Positions 5,818 through 13,178 of a stretch of 17,000 nt of DNA are shown here, one piece after another. Under the pieces are notes generated by a model. The model saw nothing but the letters and a program-made list of their open reading frames with translations, was not told the DNA's origin and ran no database searches. Source of the DNA: Candidatus Woesearchaeota archaeon (GTDB lineage Archaea; Nanobdellota; Nanobdellia; Woesearchaeales; GW2011-AR4); assembly GCA_016185915.1 (NCBI GenBank), contig JACPMP010000051.1, positions 1 to 17,000 of the forward strand, read 5' to 3'. Every line of letters starts with the position of its first letter. Position 1 is the stretch's first letter. The position numbers and the translations under genes are program-made.

Positions 5818-8800
5818 ATGACAGAAGAAACTAGTCAGAAATTAGGGACAAGAATAATACCCAGAATTATTCAAGAAGAGATGAAACAGGCATATTTAGA
5901 CTATTCTATGTCTGTGATAGTTGGCAGGGCGTTACCTGATGTTAGAGATGGATTGAAACCAGTTCATAGGCGTGTTCTTTATGCTATGAATGAATTAGGG
6001 CTTAAACATAATCAACCATTTAAAAAAAGTGCTCGTGTAGTAGGAGAGGTGCTTGGAAAATTTCACCCTCACTCTGATGTCGCTGTTTACGACACTTTAG
6101 TTCGCTTAGCCCAAGACTTTTCAATGAGATATCCATTGGTTGATGGTCAAGGAAATTTTGGATGTTTTACAAAAGATACGAAAGTTAAGTTAACTGATGG
6201 CAGAGGTTTATCTTTTGCAGAACTGATTGAAGAACATAAACAAGGCAAAAAGAATTTTACATTTACTATTGATGAAAATGGAATTATTAAAATCGCTGAA
6301 ATAAAAAATCCTAGATTAACTAAAAGAAATGCGGAAATTATGAAAGTTATTTTAGATAATGGAGAAGAAATAAGATGCACATTGAATCATAAATTTATGT
6401 TAAAAGATGGTAGCTATAAAGAAGCTCAAGATTTAACGCCAGATGATTCCTTAATGCCTGCCTATTTTAGAACATCTACTAAATTAGATGACCCAAATGT
6501 AGCAGGTTACAATATGATACACCAACCAAAACAAAAAACATGGGATTTTGTACATGTCCTCTCAGATGAATGGAACATAAACGAAGGAGCATACACAAAA
6601 ACTGCTGGCAGAATAAGACACCATATCGATTTTAATAAACTGAATAACAATCCTGAGAATATACGAAGAATTGACTGGAAAGAACATTGGAAATTGCATT
6701 ACGAGCTAACTTCTCAGAAGCACAAGACAGATAATGAATACGTCAAAAAACTAGCTCAAGGTAGAAAAGAATACTGGAGCAATCCCAAAAATAGAAAAAA
6801 ACACTCCGAAATAACTTCATTAAAAAATATAAAAAATTGGAGTAAACAAAGCTATAGAAAATTTATGTCAAAAAAACTGAGCGACATTAATAGAGAATAC
6901 ATAAAAAATCATCCTGAAAAAAGGCTTGAGTTCAGTAAAAGAGCCACAACAACATTAAAACGATTATGGCAAACCCCAGAATATAAAAATTTATTTCATA
7001 CTAAAATTGTGGCTAGTAATAAGAGGAGAACAACTAATTTAACTGGAAAGAAAAAATTTCTCAATATTTGCAATTATTTAAGAGAAAATAGTCTTCCTTT
7101 GGATAAGGAAAATTATGAAAAAGTTAGAAAAGATGTATTTGGAATAAAAAGTTTTACAAGTTGGGAGTTAGGAATCACAAAATATTATTCTAATGATAAA
7201 AATTTGATTATGGTAGAAATAAATGGAAATCATAAAGTACTACGAATTGAATTTTTGAGAGAATTTGCTGATGTCTATGATCTTACAATAAATAAAACTC
7301 ACAATTTTGCTCTAAGTGCTGGTGTTTTCGTGCATAACTCAATCGATGGCGACCCACCGGCAGCCATGAGATATACAGAATGCAGATTAACAAAACTTTC
7401 AGAGGAAATGCTTGAGGATATTGACAAAAGAACTGTTAGGCTTATCCCAAATTTTGACAACAGCACAACCGAGCCAATTGTTTTGCCGTCAAAACTTCCT
7501 AATCTTTTGATAAATGGAAGCTCTGGAATTGCAGTCGGCATGGCTACAAACATTCCGCCTCATAACATTGGAGAAGTGATTGACGCTGTAATAAACCAAA
7601 TAGGCAACCCTGATTTAAGAATAGAAGAAATAATTAGCATTATTCAAGGACCCGATTTTCCAACAGGTGCAGTGATTTATGGAAAGAATGGCATAAAAGA
7701 GGCCTACTCAACAGGAAGAGGCAAAATTCTTGTAAGGGCAAAAGCAAGCTTTGAGCAAGATAAAAACAAGACGATAATTATTGTTAACGAAATACCATTT
7801 ATGGTGAATAAATCTGAATTGCTTGAAGAGATTGCAGATTTGGTAAGAGATAAAAAAATTGTTGGAATCTCTGATTTAAGAGATGAAAGCGACAGACACG
7901 GCATAAGAATCATTGTCGAGCTCAAGAAAGATGCTGACTCAAGTGTTGTGCTTAACCAATTATTCCAGCACACGAGAATGCAGACAACATTTGGCATAAT
8001 AATGCTTGCTCTTGTTAATAACGAACCAAAAGTCCTCAACATCAAACAGTTGATTTATTATTACATCGAGCATAGAAAAAATGTTGTAAGAAAAAGAACT
8101 TTGTTTGACTTAAACAAGGCGCAAACCCGAGCGCATATCCTTGAGGGCTTGATAATAGCATTGACAAATATAAACGAAGTTATTAAGCTGATTAAAGGGA
8201 GTAAATCTGCGGAAACTGCAAAAGAAACTTTAACATCAAGCTTTAATCTGACAAATGAGCAGGCAATTGCAATTCTTGAAATGAGATTGCAAAGATTGAC
8301 TTCTTTGGAGCAGGAAAAGATAAAGCAAGAGCATAGTGATTTGCTGAAGTTCATTGAAGAGCTTAAATCAATTCTTTCAAACCCTCAAAAAATACTCGAC
8401 ATAATAAAAAAGGAGTTGAGCGAGTTAAAAGAAAAATATAATGATTCAAGAAGAACACAAATTATAGAGCTTGAAAATGTGGAACTAGAAACTGAAGACT
8501 TAATAAAAGATGAAGAAATGGCAATAACAATAACAAATTCTGGCTATATCAAGAGACTGCCATTGCAAACATACAAATTACAGCACAGGGGAGGCAAAGG
8601 TGTAATCGCGACTGCAACAAAAGACGAAGATATCGTAAAGGATATATTTGTTGCAAGCACTCATTCCTACATTTTATTCTTTACAAACAAGGGAAAAGTG
8701 CATTGGCTCAAAGTTTATAATATTCCAGAAGCAAGCAGGCAAGCAAGAGGCAAAGCAATTGTAAATATTCTCGAGCTGCAAAATGATGAAATTGCCACAG

Positions 8801-9444
8801 CATTTATTCCAGTGAGGAACTTTGACAACGAACATTACCTTGTCATGGCTACAAAAAAAGGAACAGTGAAGAAAACAGAGCTTATGGCTTACAGCAATCC
8901 CCGCAGACATGGCATTGTTGCAATTACGCTTGAGCAAGGGGATGAATTGATTAATGTTGAGTTGACAGATGGAAACCAGCAAATAATTTTGGCTACTAAG
9001 AATGGGAATGCGGTCCGCTTTGAGGAAAGAAATGTAAGGGCTACAGGAAGGTCTGCGCAAGGTGTTAGAGGAATAAGCCTGAAGGATAATGACGAAGTTA
9101 TAGGGATGGTTGTTGCATCAGATGAAAAGACATTGCTTAGCGTTACAGAGAATGGGTATGGAAAAAGAACCCAAATTTCTGAATACAGGCTTATTAATAG
9201 AGGCGGCTCTGGAGTTATAAACATTCAGTGCAGCGAAAGAAATGGTAAGGTGGTTTCGATATGCCCTGTAACAGAAAATGACGATGTTATTTTCATAAGC
9301 AAGAATGGAATTATTATAAGAGTTCCAGCTAGTGATATATCTGTTATTGGAAGAAACACGCAAGGAGTAAGAGTTATGAAGCTTGAATCAAATGATAAGG
9401 TTGTAAGTGCTGTGAAAGTGCTGAGGGAGAATAATAACAATTAA
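5818..9444 (+). CDS. gyrA: DNA gyrase subunit A precursor containing an intein
   Basis: A 1208-residue precursor; removing the intein (residues 116-507) leaves an 816-residue GyrA, a normal family length. GyrA breaks and rejoins DNA for ATP-driven supercoiling with GyrB. N-extein residues 1-115 carry the winged-helix start (RIIPRIIQEEMKQAYLDYSM, GRALPDVRDGLKPVHRRVL, KFHPHSD). The C-extein resumes with SIDGDPPAAMRYTECRL, where Y519 (127 in the mature protein) is the catalytic tyrosine. Downstream are the tower and coiled-coil regions and a C-terminal beta-pinwheel with repeated strand motifs. QHRGGKG near residue 922 is a GyrA-box variant (consensus QRRGGKG), favouring gyrase over ParC/topo IV. 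gyrB is not in the window. The gene stands alone, with gaps on both sides. Confidence 0.95.
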   Translation: MTEETSQKLGTRIIPRIIQEEMKQAYLDYSMSVIVGRALPDVRDGLKPVHRRVLYAMNELGLKHNQPFKKSARVVGEVLGKFHPHSDVAVYDTLVRLAQDFSMRYPLVDGQGNFGCFTKDTKVKLTDGRGLSFAELIEEHKQGKKNFTFTIDENGIIKIAEIKNPRLTKRNAEIMKVILDNGEEIRCTLNHKFMLKDGSYKEAQDLTPDDSLMPAYFRTSTKLDDPNVAGYNMIHQPKQKTWDFVHVLSDEWNINEGAYTKTAGRIRHHIDFNKLNNNPENIRRIDWKEHWKLHYELTSQKHKTDNEYVKKLAQGRKEYWSNPKNRKKHSEITSLKNIKNWSKQSYRKFMSKKLSDINREYIKNHPEKRLEFSKRATTTLKRLWQTPEYKNLFHTKIVASNKRRTTNLTGKKKFLNICNYLRENSLPLDKENYEKVRKDVFGIKSFTSWELGITKYYSNDKNLIMVEINGNHKVLRIEFLREFADVYDLTINKTHNFALSAGVFVHNSIDGDPPAAMRYTECRLTKLSEEMLEDIDKRTVRLIPNFDNSTTEPIVLPSKLPNLLINGSSGIAVGMATNIPPHNIGEVIDAVINQIGNPDLRIEEIISIIQGPDFPTGAVIYGKNGIKEAYSTGRGKILVRAKASFEQDKNKTIIIVNEIPFMVNKSELLEEIADLVRDKKIVGISDLRDESDRHGIRIIVELKKDADSSVVLNQLFQHTRMQTTFGIIMLALVNNEPKVLNIKQLIYYYIEHRKNVVRKRTLFDLNKAQTRAHILEGLIIALTNINEVIKLIKGSKSAETAKETLTSSFNLTNEQAIAILEMRLQRLTSLEQEKIKQEHSDLLKFIEELKSILSNPQKILDIIKKELSELKEKYNDSRRTQIIELENVELETEDLIKDEEMAITITNSGYIKRLPLQTYKLQHRGGKGVIATATKDEDIVKDIFVASTHSYILFFTNKGKVHWLKVYNIPEASRQARGKAIVNILELQNDEIATAFIPVRNFDNEHYLVMATKKGTVKKTELMAYSNPRRHGIVAITLEQGDELINVELTDGNQQIILATKNGNAVRFEERNVRATGRSAQGVRGISLKDNDEVIGMVVASDEKTLLSVTENGYGKRTQISEYRLINRGGSGVINIQCSERNGKVVSICPVTENDDVIFISKNGIIIRVPASDISVIGRNTQGVRVMKLESNDKVVSAVKVLRENNNN
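6163..7338 (+). mobile_element. GyrA intein with HNH homing endonuclease
   Basis: An in-frame insertion of 392 codons between Gly115 and Ser508 of the precursor. Splicing features: Cys116 as intein residue 1, block A CFTKDTKVKLTDGRG, block B with TLNH at 188-191, block F VYDLTINKTHNFAL, and a terminal VHN with penultimate His and Asn507, followed by Ser as the +1 nucleophile. All residues needed for standard splicing are present. The central part holds no LAGLIDADG motif. It has an HNH-type nuclease core, GRIRHHIDFNKLNNNPENIRR, with H268-H269, N281 and H290/H294. This is followed by three Trp/Tyr-x-x-x-Pro basic repeats (about 318-330, 360-373, 382-395) resembling NUMOD3 DNA-binding modules, and a helix-turn-helix-like stretch (about 411-446). 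The site lies 11 residues before the catalytic tyrosine, unlike the mycobacterial GyrA inteins, which sit directly after it. Confidence 0.93.
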
Positions 9445-9687
9445 TCAACAATAAAAAACCCAAACCTTTTTATAAATATTGATTTGATTTCTTTAACATA
9501 TCACATAAAAAATAATCTAAAAATACGAGAACGACCTTTAGATTTTCCACGTTAAGAAAGTGACCCGTTTGTGTAAGTACACTAATAATATTCAGATAGC
9601 TCAACAGAAAAATGAGGGACACCTACCTCACTGTCTGGAAGTACATGGGTATCGGATTGTTTTAAAATTTTATAAAATCGATAAAAA
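9445..9687 (+). other. Intergenic region with TATA-like box and foldable segment, possible leader or small RNA
   Basis: This gap of 243 bp has no convincing protein gene. CCTTTTTATAAATATTG at about 9463-9479 is a strong TATA-like box, which would start a transcript near 9500, nearly 190 bases before the CCA-enzyme ATG. Within that stretch is GTGTAAGTACAC at 9571-9582, an inverted repeat. A larger fold is possible at 9591-9639: TTCAGATAG pairs with CTGTCTGGA (two G-U pairs), and directly stacked on it TGAGG (9613-9617) pairs with CCTCA (9626-9630), leaving a 13-base bulge on the 5' side. The segment is richer in G and C than its surroundings. It may be a structured leader of the next gene or an independent small RNA; no known class could be assigned. 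Confidence 0.35.
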
Positions 9688-10947
9688 ATGAAAAAAATAA
9701 ATCAAATTTTAAATGAAGCATTGAAAGAAATACAGCCTGACAAGAATTACGAGAAAGAAATATTCGAGAAACTAAATTCCATAATAAAAAAAATAAATAA
9801 AAATCAAAAGGATATTAAAGCAATTTTAGGCGGTTCTGGCGCAAAAGGCACTTGGTTAAAAACATTTGATGCCGATATTTTCGTTCTTTTTGGCTATAAG
9901 AAATTCAAAGACAAAAGCGACAAATTGTCTGATGCTCTTGAAAGAATACTAAAGAAAAAATTCAAGAATATTGCAAGATTGCATGGCTCAAGAGATTATT
10001 TTCAAATAAGGCAAGGTAATTTTACTTTTGAAATTGTTCCAATCCTGAAAATTAAAAAAGCAGAGCAAGCAAAAAACATAACCGATGTAAGCCCATTGCA
10101 CTCTAACTGGGTTAAAAAGCACAAAAAACTAATCAATGAAATGAAGTTGACAAAACAATTCTGTCAAGCGCAAAATGTTTATGGTGCGGAAAGCTACATA
10201 AAAGGATTTTCCGGCTACATATGCGAAATTCTTACTGTTTATTATGGCTCTTTTCTTAATCTAATAAAAAATGCAGCAAAATGGAGCGATAAAATAATTG
10301 TTGATGTTGAAAAATACTACAAAGGCAAAGACGTATTTAAGTTAGTAAACACTTCGAAGCTCATATCACCGTTGATAGTTATCGACCCTGTGCAGAAAGA
10401 CAGAAATGCAGCTGCTGCCTTAAGCATTGAGAAATTTGAATGTTTCAAAAAAACTGCAAGAGAATTTTTAAAAAGCCCTTCAAAGGAATTTTTTATTAAA
10501 AAAGAATTGAAATTATTATTTTTAAAAGGAAAAACAAGCAATACAAAACTAATAATAATCAAAATAAAACCACTGAGCGGAAAAGCGGATGTTGTTGGAA
10601 ATAAATTATTGAAGACTTATGAATTTTTAAAAGAGGGGCTGCATAAGCATGATTTTAAAATAATAAAAACCGATTGGGAATGGGATAAAAAAAGTGATGC
10701 AAATACCTATTTCTTATTAGACAAGAAAGCATTATCAAAATTTGCTGAAATTGAAGGTCCTCCAATAAAGATTAAGCAGCATGCCGATAATTTCAAAAAA
10801 ATACACAAAAAAACATTTATAAAACTTAATAAGATTTTCGCATTAGAAAAAAGAAAATTTTTAATCCCAGAAGACTTATTAAAAAACACTGTAAAAAATA
10901 ATTTTGTTAAGGAAAGATGCAAGTCGATAAAGATTAATATCCTCTAA
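9688..10947 (+). CDS. cca: CCA-adding tRNA nucleotidyltransferase, archaeal class I
   Basis: A 419-residue enzyme that adds or repairs the 3' CCA end of tRNA using CTP and ATP without a template. The nucleotidyltransferase signature is GGSGAKGTWLKTFDADIFVLF at residues 48-68, with D61 and D63 as metal-binding carboxylates. A third acidic residue is at E115 in FEIVPIL, where an aspartate is usual in the family as I recall it, so this may be a conservative change. The conserved HSNWVKKH and GAESYIKGFSGYICEILTVYYGSF stretches follow, typical of the archaeal type and not of the bacterial/eukaryotic class II. The C-terminal half is the tRNA-binding tail. Length is close to the usual 430-450. The stop is one base before the next gene's ATG, so it heads the operon running to 13118. 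Confidence 0.93.
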   Translation: MKKINQILNEALKEIQPDKNYEKEIFEKLNSIIKKINKNQKDIKAILGGSGAKGTWLKTFDADIFVLFGYKKFKDKSDKLSDALERILKKKFKNIARLHGSRDYFQIRQGNFTFEIVPILKIKKAEQAKNITDVSPLHSNWVKKHKKLINEMKLTKQFCQAQNVYGAESYIKGFSGYICEILTVYYGSFLNLIKNAAKWSDKIIVDVEKYYKGKDVFKLVNTSKLISPLIVIDPVQKDRNAAAALSIEKFECFKKTAREFLKSPSKEFFIKKELKLLFLKGKTSNTKLIIIKIKPLSGKADVVGNKLLKTYEFLKEGLHKHDFKIIKTDWEWDKKSDANTYFLLDKKALSKFAEIEGPPIKIKQHADNFKKIHKKTFIKLNKIFALEKRKFLIPEDLLKNTVKNNFVKERCKSIKINIL

Positions 10948-10948
10948 A

Positions 10949-11980
10949 ATGCAGGCGGTAATATTGGCAGCGGGAAAATCCACAAGGACGCACCCATTAA
11001 CTCTAACAAGACCAAAGCCATTGCTTAAGATTGCAAACAAAACATTGCTTGAACATAATTTAGACAATCTAAATGGCATAGTTAGTGAGGTTATTATAGT
11101 AGTGGGATATAAAAAAGAATTGATAAAGAAATACATTGGAGATAAATACAAAAATCTCAAAATTAAGTATGTTGAGCAAAAGCAGCAGCTTGGAACAGCA
11201 CATGCGGTTTCTATTACTAAGCCATATATTAAAGATAGATTTGTTTTATTGATGGGTGATGATGTCTATTCAATGAAGGATATTAAAAATTGCATTAAGC
11301 ACAATTATTCGATATTGACGGCAAAAGTAAAAAATCCTCAAAATTTTGGAGTGGTTACTGAAAAAAACGGCATATTAGTTGATTTTATAGAAAAACCGAA
11401 AAAATTAATTTCCAATTTGATAAGCACGGCATTTTATTCAATTGACAAAGAAATATTCCAATACATCAACAAAATAAAAAAATCAAAAAGAAATGAGTTT
11501 GAATTGCCCGATGCGGTTAAGCTATTGGCTAAAAAGGAAAAAATATACTGCATTAACAGCAAGAAATGGCTTCCAATTGTTTACCCATGGGACTTGTTAA
11601 AAGCTGACAGAATGCTAAGAAGGAACAAAAACGTCATTGGCAAGGGTTCAAAAATACATGGAAGTGTAAAAAACTCAAGCATTGGAAATCATTGCATCAT
11701 AAAAGGAACTGTTAAAAACTCAATAATCATGGACAGAACAATTATTGATGAAAATTCTGATGTTGAAGATTCAATTATAGGTGAAAATGTGCACTTCAAA
11801 GGAAAAATAATTGCTAAAAACAATGCTTATTCAATTATCAAAAATAAAAGAATAAAAATTGATAGATTTGGCGCCATAATCGGGGACAATGTTAAAGCAA
11901 AAAATGTTGCCATAAATCCTGGATGCAAAATATGGCCCAATAAGGGCATAACAGGGGCAATTTATAAAGATGTACAATGA
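10949..11980 (+). CDS. Sugar-1-phosphate nucleotidyltransferase with left-handed beta-helix domain (GlmU-like)
   Basis: A 343-residue protein. Residues 1-220 are a nucleotidyltransferase domain: MQAVILAAGKSTRTHPLT and RPKPLLKI correspond to the G-x-G-T-R-x-x-P-L-T...PKP nucleotide-binding loop (with a K-S variation), QQLGTAHAV binds the base and sugar, GDDVYS at about 103 holds the metal-binding aspartate, and NFGVV and FIEKP are family motifs. Residues 225-335 are hexapeptide repeats of a left-handed beta-helix (IGKGSKIHGSVKNSSIGNHC and following). The enzyme should form an NDP-sugar, such as UDP-GlcNAc or dTDP-glucose; the exact sugar cannot be told from sequence. In bifunctional GlmU the helix domain is an acetyltransferase, but whether that activity exists here is unknown. 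Its end overlaps the PAP2 gene by 4 bp. Confidence 0.85.
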   Translation: MQAVILAAGKSTRTHPLTLTRPKPLLKIANKTLLEHNLDNLNGIVSEVIIVVGYKKELIKKYIGDKYKNLKIKYVEQKQQLGTAHAVSITKPYIKDRFVLLMGDDVYSMKDIKNCIKHNYSILTAKVKNPQNFGVVTEKNGILVDFIEKPKKLISNLISTAFYSIDKEIFQYINKIKKSKRNEFELPDAVKLLAKKEKIYCINSKKWLPIVYPWDLLKADRMLRRNKNVIGKGSKIHGSVKNSSIGNHCIIKGTVKNSIIMDRTIIDENSDVEDSIIGENVHFKGKIIAKNNAYSIIKNKRIKIDRFGAIIGDNVKAKNVAINPGCKIWPNKGITGAIYKDVQ

Positions 11981-12546
11981 TGAGAAAATTAAATAATTTT
12001 TTGATATTAATAATGGGAATTCTGGTTTTTCTTATTTCCTATAGTTTGGATGCACAGATAAATCTATTTTTTAAAAATATAAGATTTCCAGTTTTTGATG
12101 TTATATTAAGCGTTATTACGAATTTTGGAGTTGTAATTATAGTGATGCTAGTTTTTCCCTCAATCATTCTTTATAAAAAGAACAAAAAGTTGATATATTT
12201 TCTATTGCTGGCTTCTATCACTTCATTTTTGCTGGCTTTAATTGTCAAATTGATTATTCAAAGGCAAAGACCAATTGGACTATTGTTTTACCCTTTTGTT
12301 GACATAATCGACTATTCATTTCCAAGCCAGCACTCAATTGTTGTGTTCTCATTACTGCCCCTATTGATAACGCATTTGCAAAAACAAAAACACTTCTGGA
12401 TTGCATTCGCGTTCTTAGTTGTTTTCAGCAGAATTTATTTTAGATTCCATTTCTTAAGTGATGTTGTTTTTGGCGCATTATTCGGGTATTTTATTGGGAG
12501 TTATTTGCTGGAATTATATGAAAGGGGAAAATTATGGAAAACTTAG
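11977..12546 (+). CDS. PAP2-family membrane phosphatase
   Basis: A 189-residue integral membrane protein with about six hydrophobic segments. All three motifs of the PAP2 acid phosphatase superfamily are present: KLIIQRQRP at residues 91-99, FPSQHS at 115-120 and SRIYFRFHFLSD at 151-162, including the catalytic histidines H119 and H158. Such enzymes remove phosphate from membrane lipids, for example polyprenyl diphosphate carriers or phosphatidic acid. ATG 11977 overlaps the upstream stop (4 bp), and its own end overlaps the next gene by 13 bp. Its place between a sugar nucleotidyltransferase and a lipid kinase-like protein suggests recycling of the polyprenyl lipid carrier used for glycan assembly (inference from context). 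Confidence 0.9.
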   Translation: MMRKLNNFLILIMGILVFLISYSLDAQINLFFKNIRFPVFDVILSVITNFGVVIIVMLVFPSIILYKKNKKLIYFLLLASITSFLLALIVKLIIQRQRPIGLLFYPFVDIIDYSFPSQHSIVVFSLLPLLITHLQKQKHFWIAFAFLVVFSRIYFRFHFLSDVVFGALFGYFIGSYLLELYERGKLWKT

Positions 12547-13118
12547 AATTCAGAAGGCAAATTTTTCATCTTTTTTTAGGAATAATTATTGTTGTTTTAT
12601 TGGTTAATGATTCCATTAATAAAGAGGTAATATTGATAACTGCAATAGTCGGCATAATCTTGTCTTACTTAAGCAAAAAAATAAAAATTCCAATAATCCA
12701 TAATCTGTTAGAAATATTTGAGCGCAAAGAAGAACTTAAAAAATTTCCTGGAAAAGGAATTATCTTTTATTTTATTGGAGTCTATGTTGCTTTGTTATTA
12801 TTTCCTAAAGATATAGCAATGGCTTCTATAATGGTTTTAGCATTTGGGGATTCAATCTCACATTTGTATGGATTGCATTTTGGAAAAATTAAGCATCCTT
12901 TGTCCAAAACAAAATTTTTAGAAGGCACAATTGCCGGTTTTGTTGCCGGTTTTATCGGCGCTTTGGCCATTGTACCGTGGCATGAGGCATTTTTTGCCTC
13001 TTTAGCTGCAATGATTGTGGAAGCAATCGAGATAAAAATTGGAACTGAGCAAATTGATGATAATTTGATAGTGCCATTGGTTGCTGGGGGGATTATTTGG
13101 GTGATGAGATTGTTTTAA
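12534..13118 (+). CDS. CTP-dependent polyprenol/diacylglycerol kinase-like membrane protein (SEC59/DGK1/VTE5 superfamily)
   Basis: A 194-residue polytopic membrane protein. Motifs of the dolichol kinase, DGK1 and phytol kinase superfamily are visible: RRQIFHL at residues 7-13, FPGKGIIFYFIG at 71-82, LAFGDSISHLYGLHFGK at 102-118, KTKFLEGTIAGF at 125-136, and EAIEIKIGTEQIDDNLIVP at 163-181. Members phosphorylate an isoprenoid alcohol or diacylglycerol, using CTP in the characterised cases; phosphatidate cytidylyltransferases are related. The start is inside the PAP2 gene, with GGGG ten to seven bases before the ATG acting as ribosome binding site. Kinase and phosphatase side by side could interconvert a lipid alcohol and its phosphate. 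The substrate is not determined. Confidence 0.85.
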   Translation: MENLEFRRQIFHLFLGIIIVVLLVNDSINKEVILITAIVGIILSYLSKKIKIPIIHNLLEIFERKEELKKFPGKGIIFYFIGVYVALLLFPKDIAMASIMVLAFGDSISHLYGLHFGKIKHPLSKTKFLEGTIAGFVAGFIGALAIVPWHEAFFASLAAMIVEAIEIKIGTEQIDDNLIVPLVAGGIIWVMRLF

Positions 13119-13123
13119 CAATA

Positions 13124-13136
13124 CTTTTATAAACTA
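13124..13136 (+). promoter_or_regulatory. TATA-like box for the AAA+/VWA operon
   Basis: ACTTTTATAAACT lies about 50 bp before ATG 13179, implying a leader of about 25 bases. There is no clear Shine-Dalgarno site before that ATG. Confidence 0.4.
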
Positions 13137-13178
13137 TTATACCTTCTCTTTATGACTTAAAATTTTTTTAAATTCAAA

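Noticed and set aside
5818..9444. Topoisomerase IV subunit ParC instead of GyrA
   Set aside because: A near-consensus GyrA box (QHRGGKG) and a full beta-pinwheel domain are present.
9590..9660. C/D-box small RNA in the gyrA-cca gap
   Set aside because: No RUGAUGA C box with a matching CUGA D box could be found.
9612..9665. A 17-codon frame MRDTYLTVWKYMGIGLF before the CCA-enzyme gene
   Set aside because: Very short, no Shine-Dalgarno site, and it overlaps the inverted repeats of the possible structured RNA; nothing supports translation.
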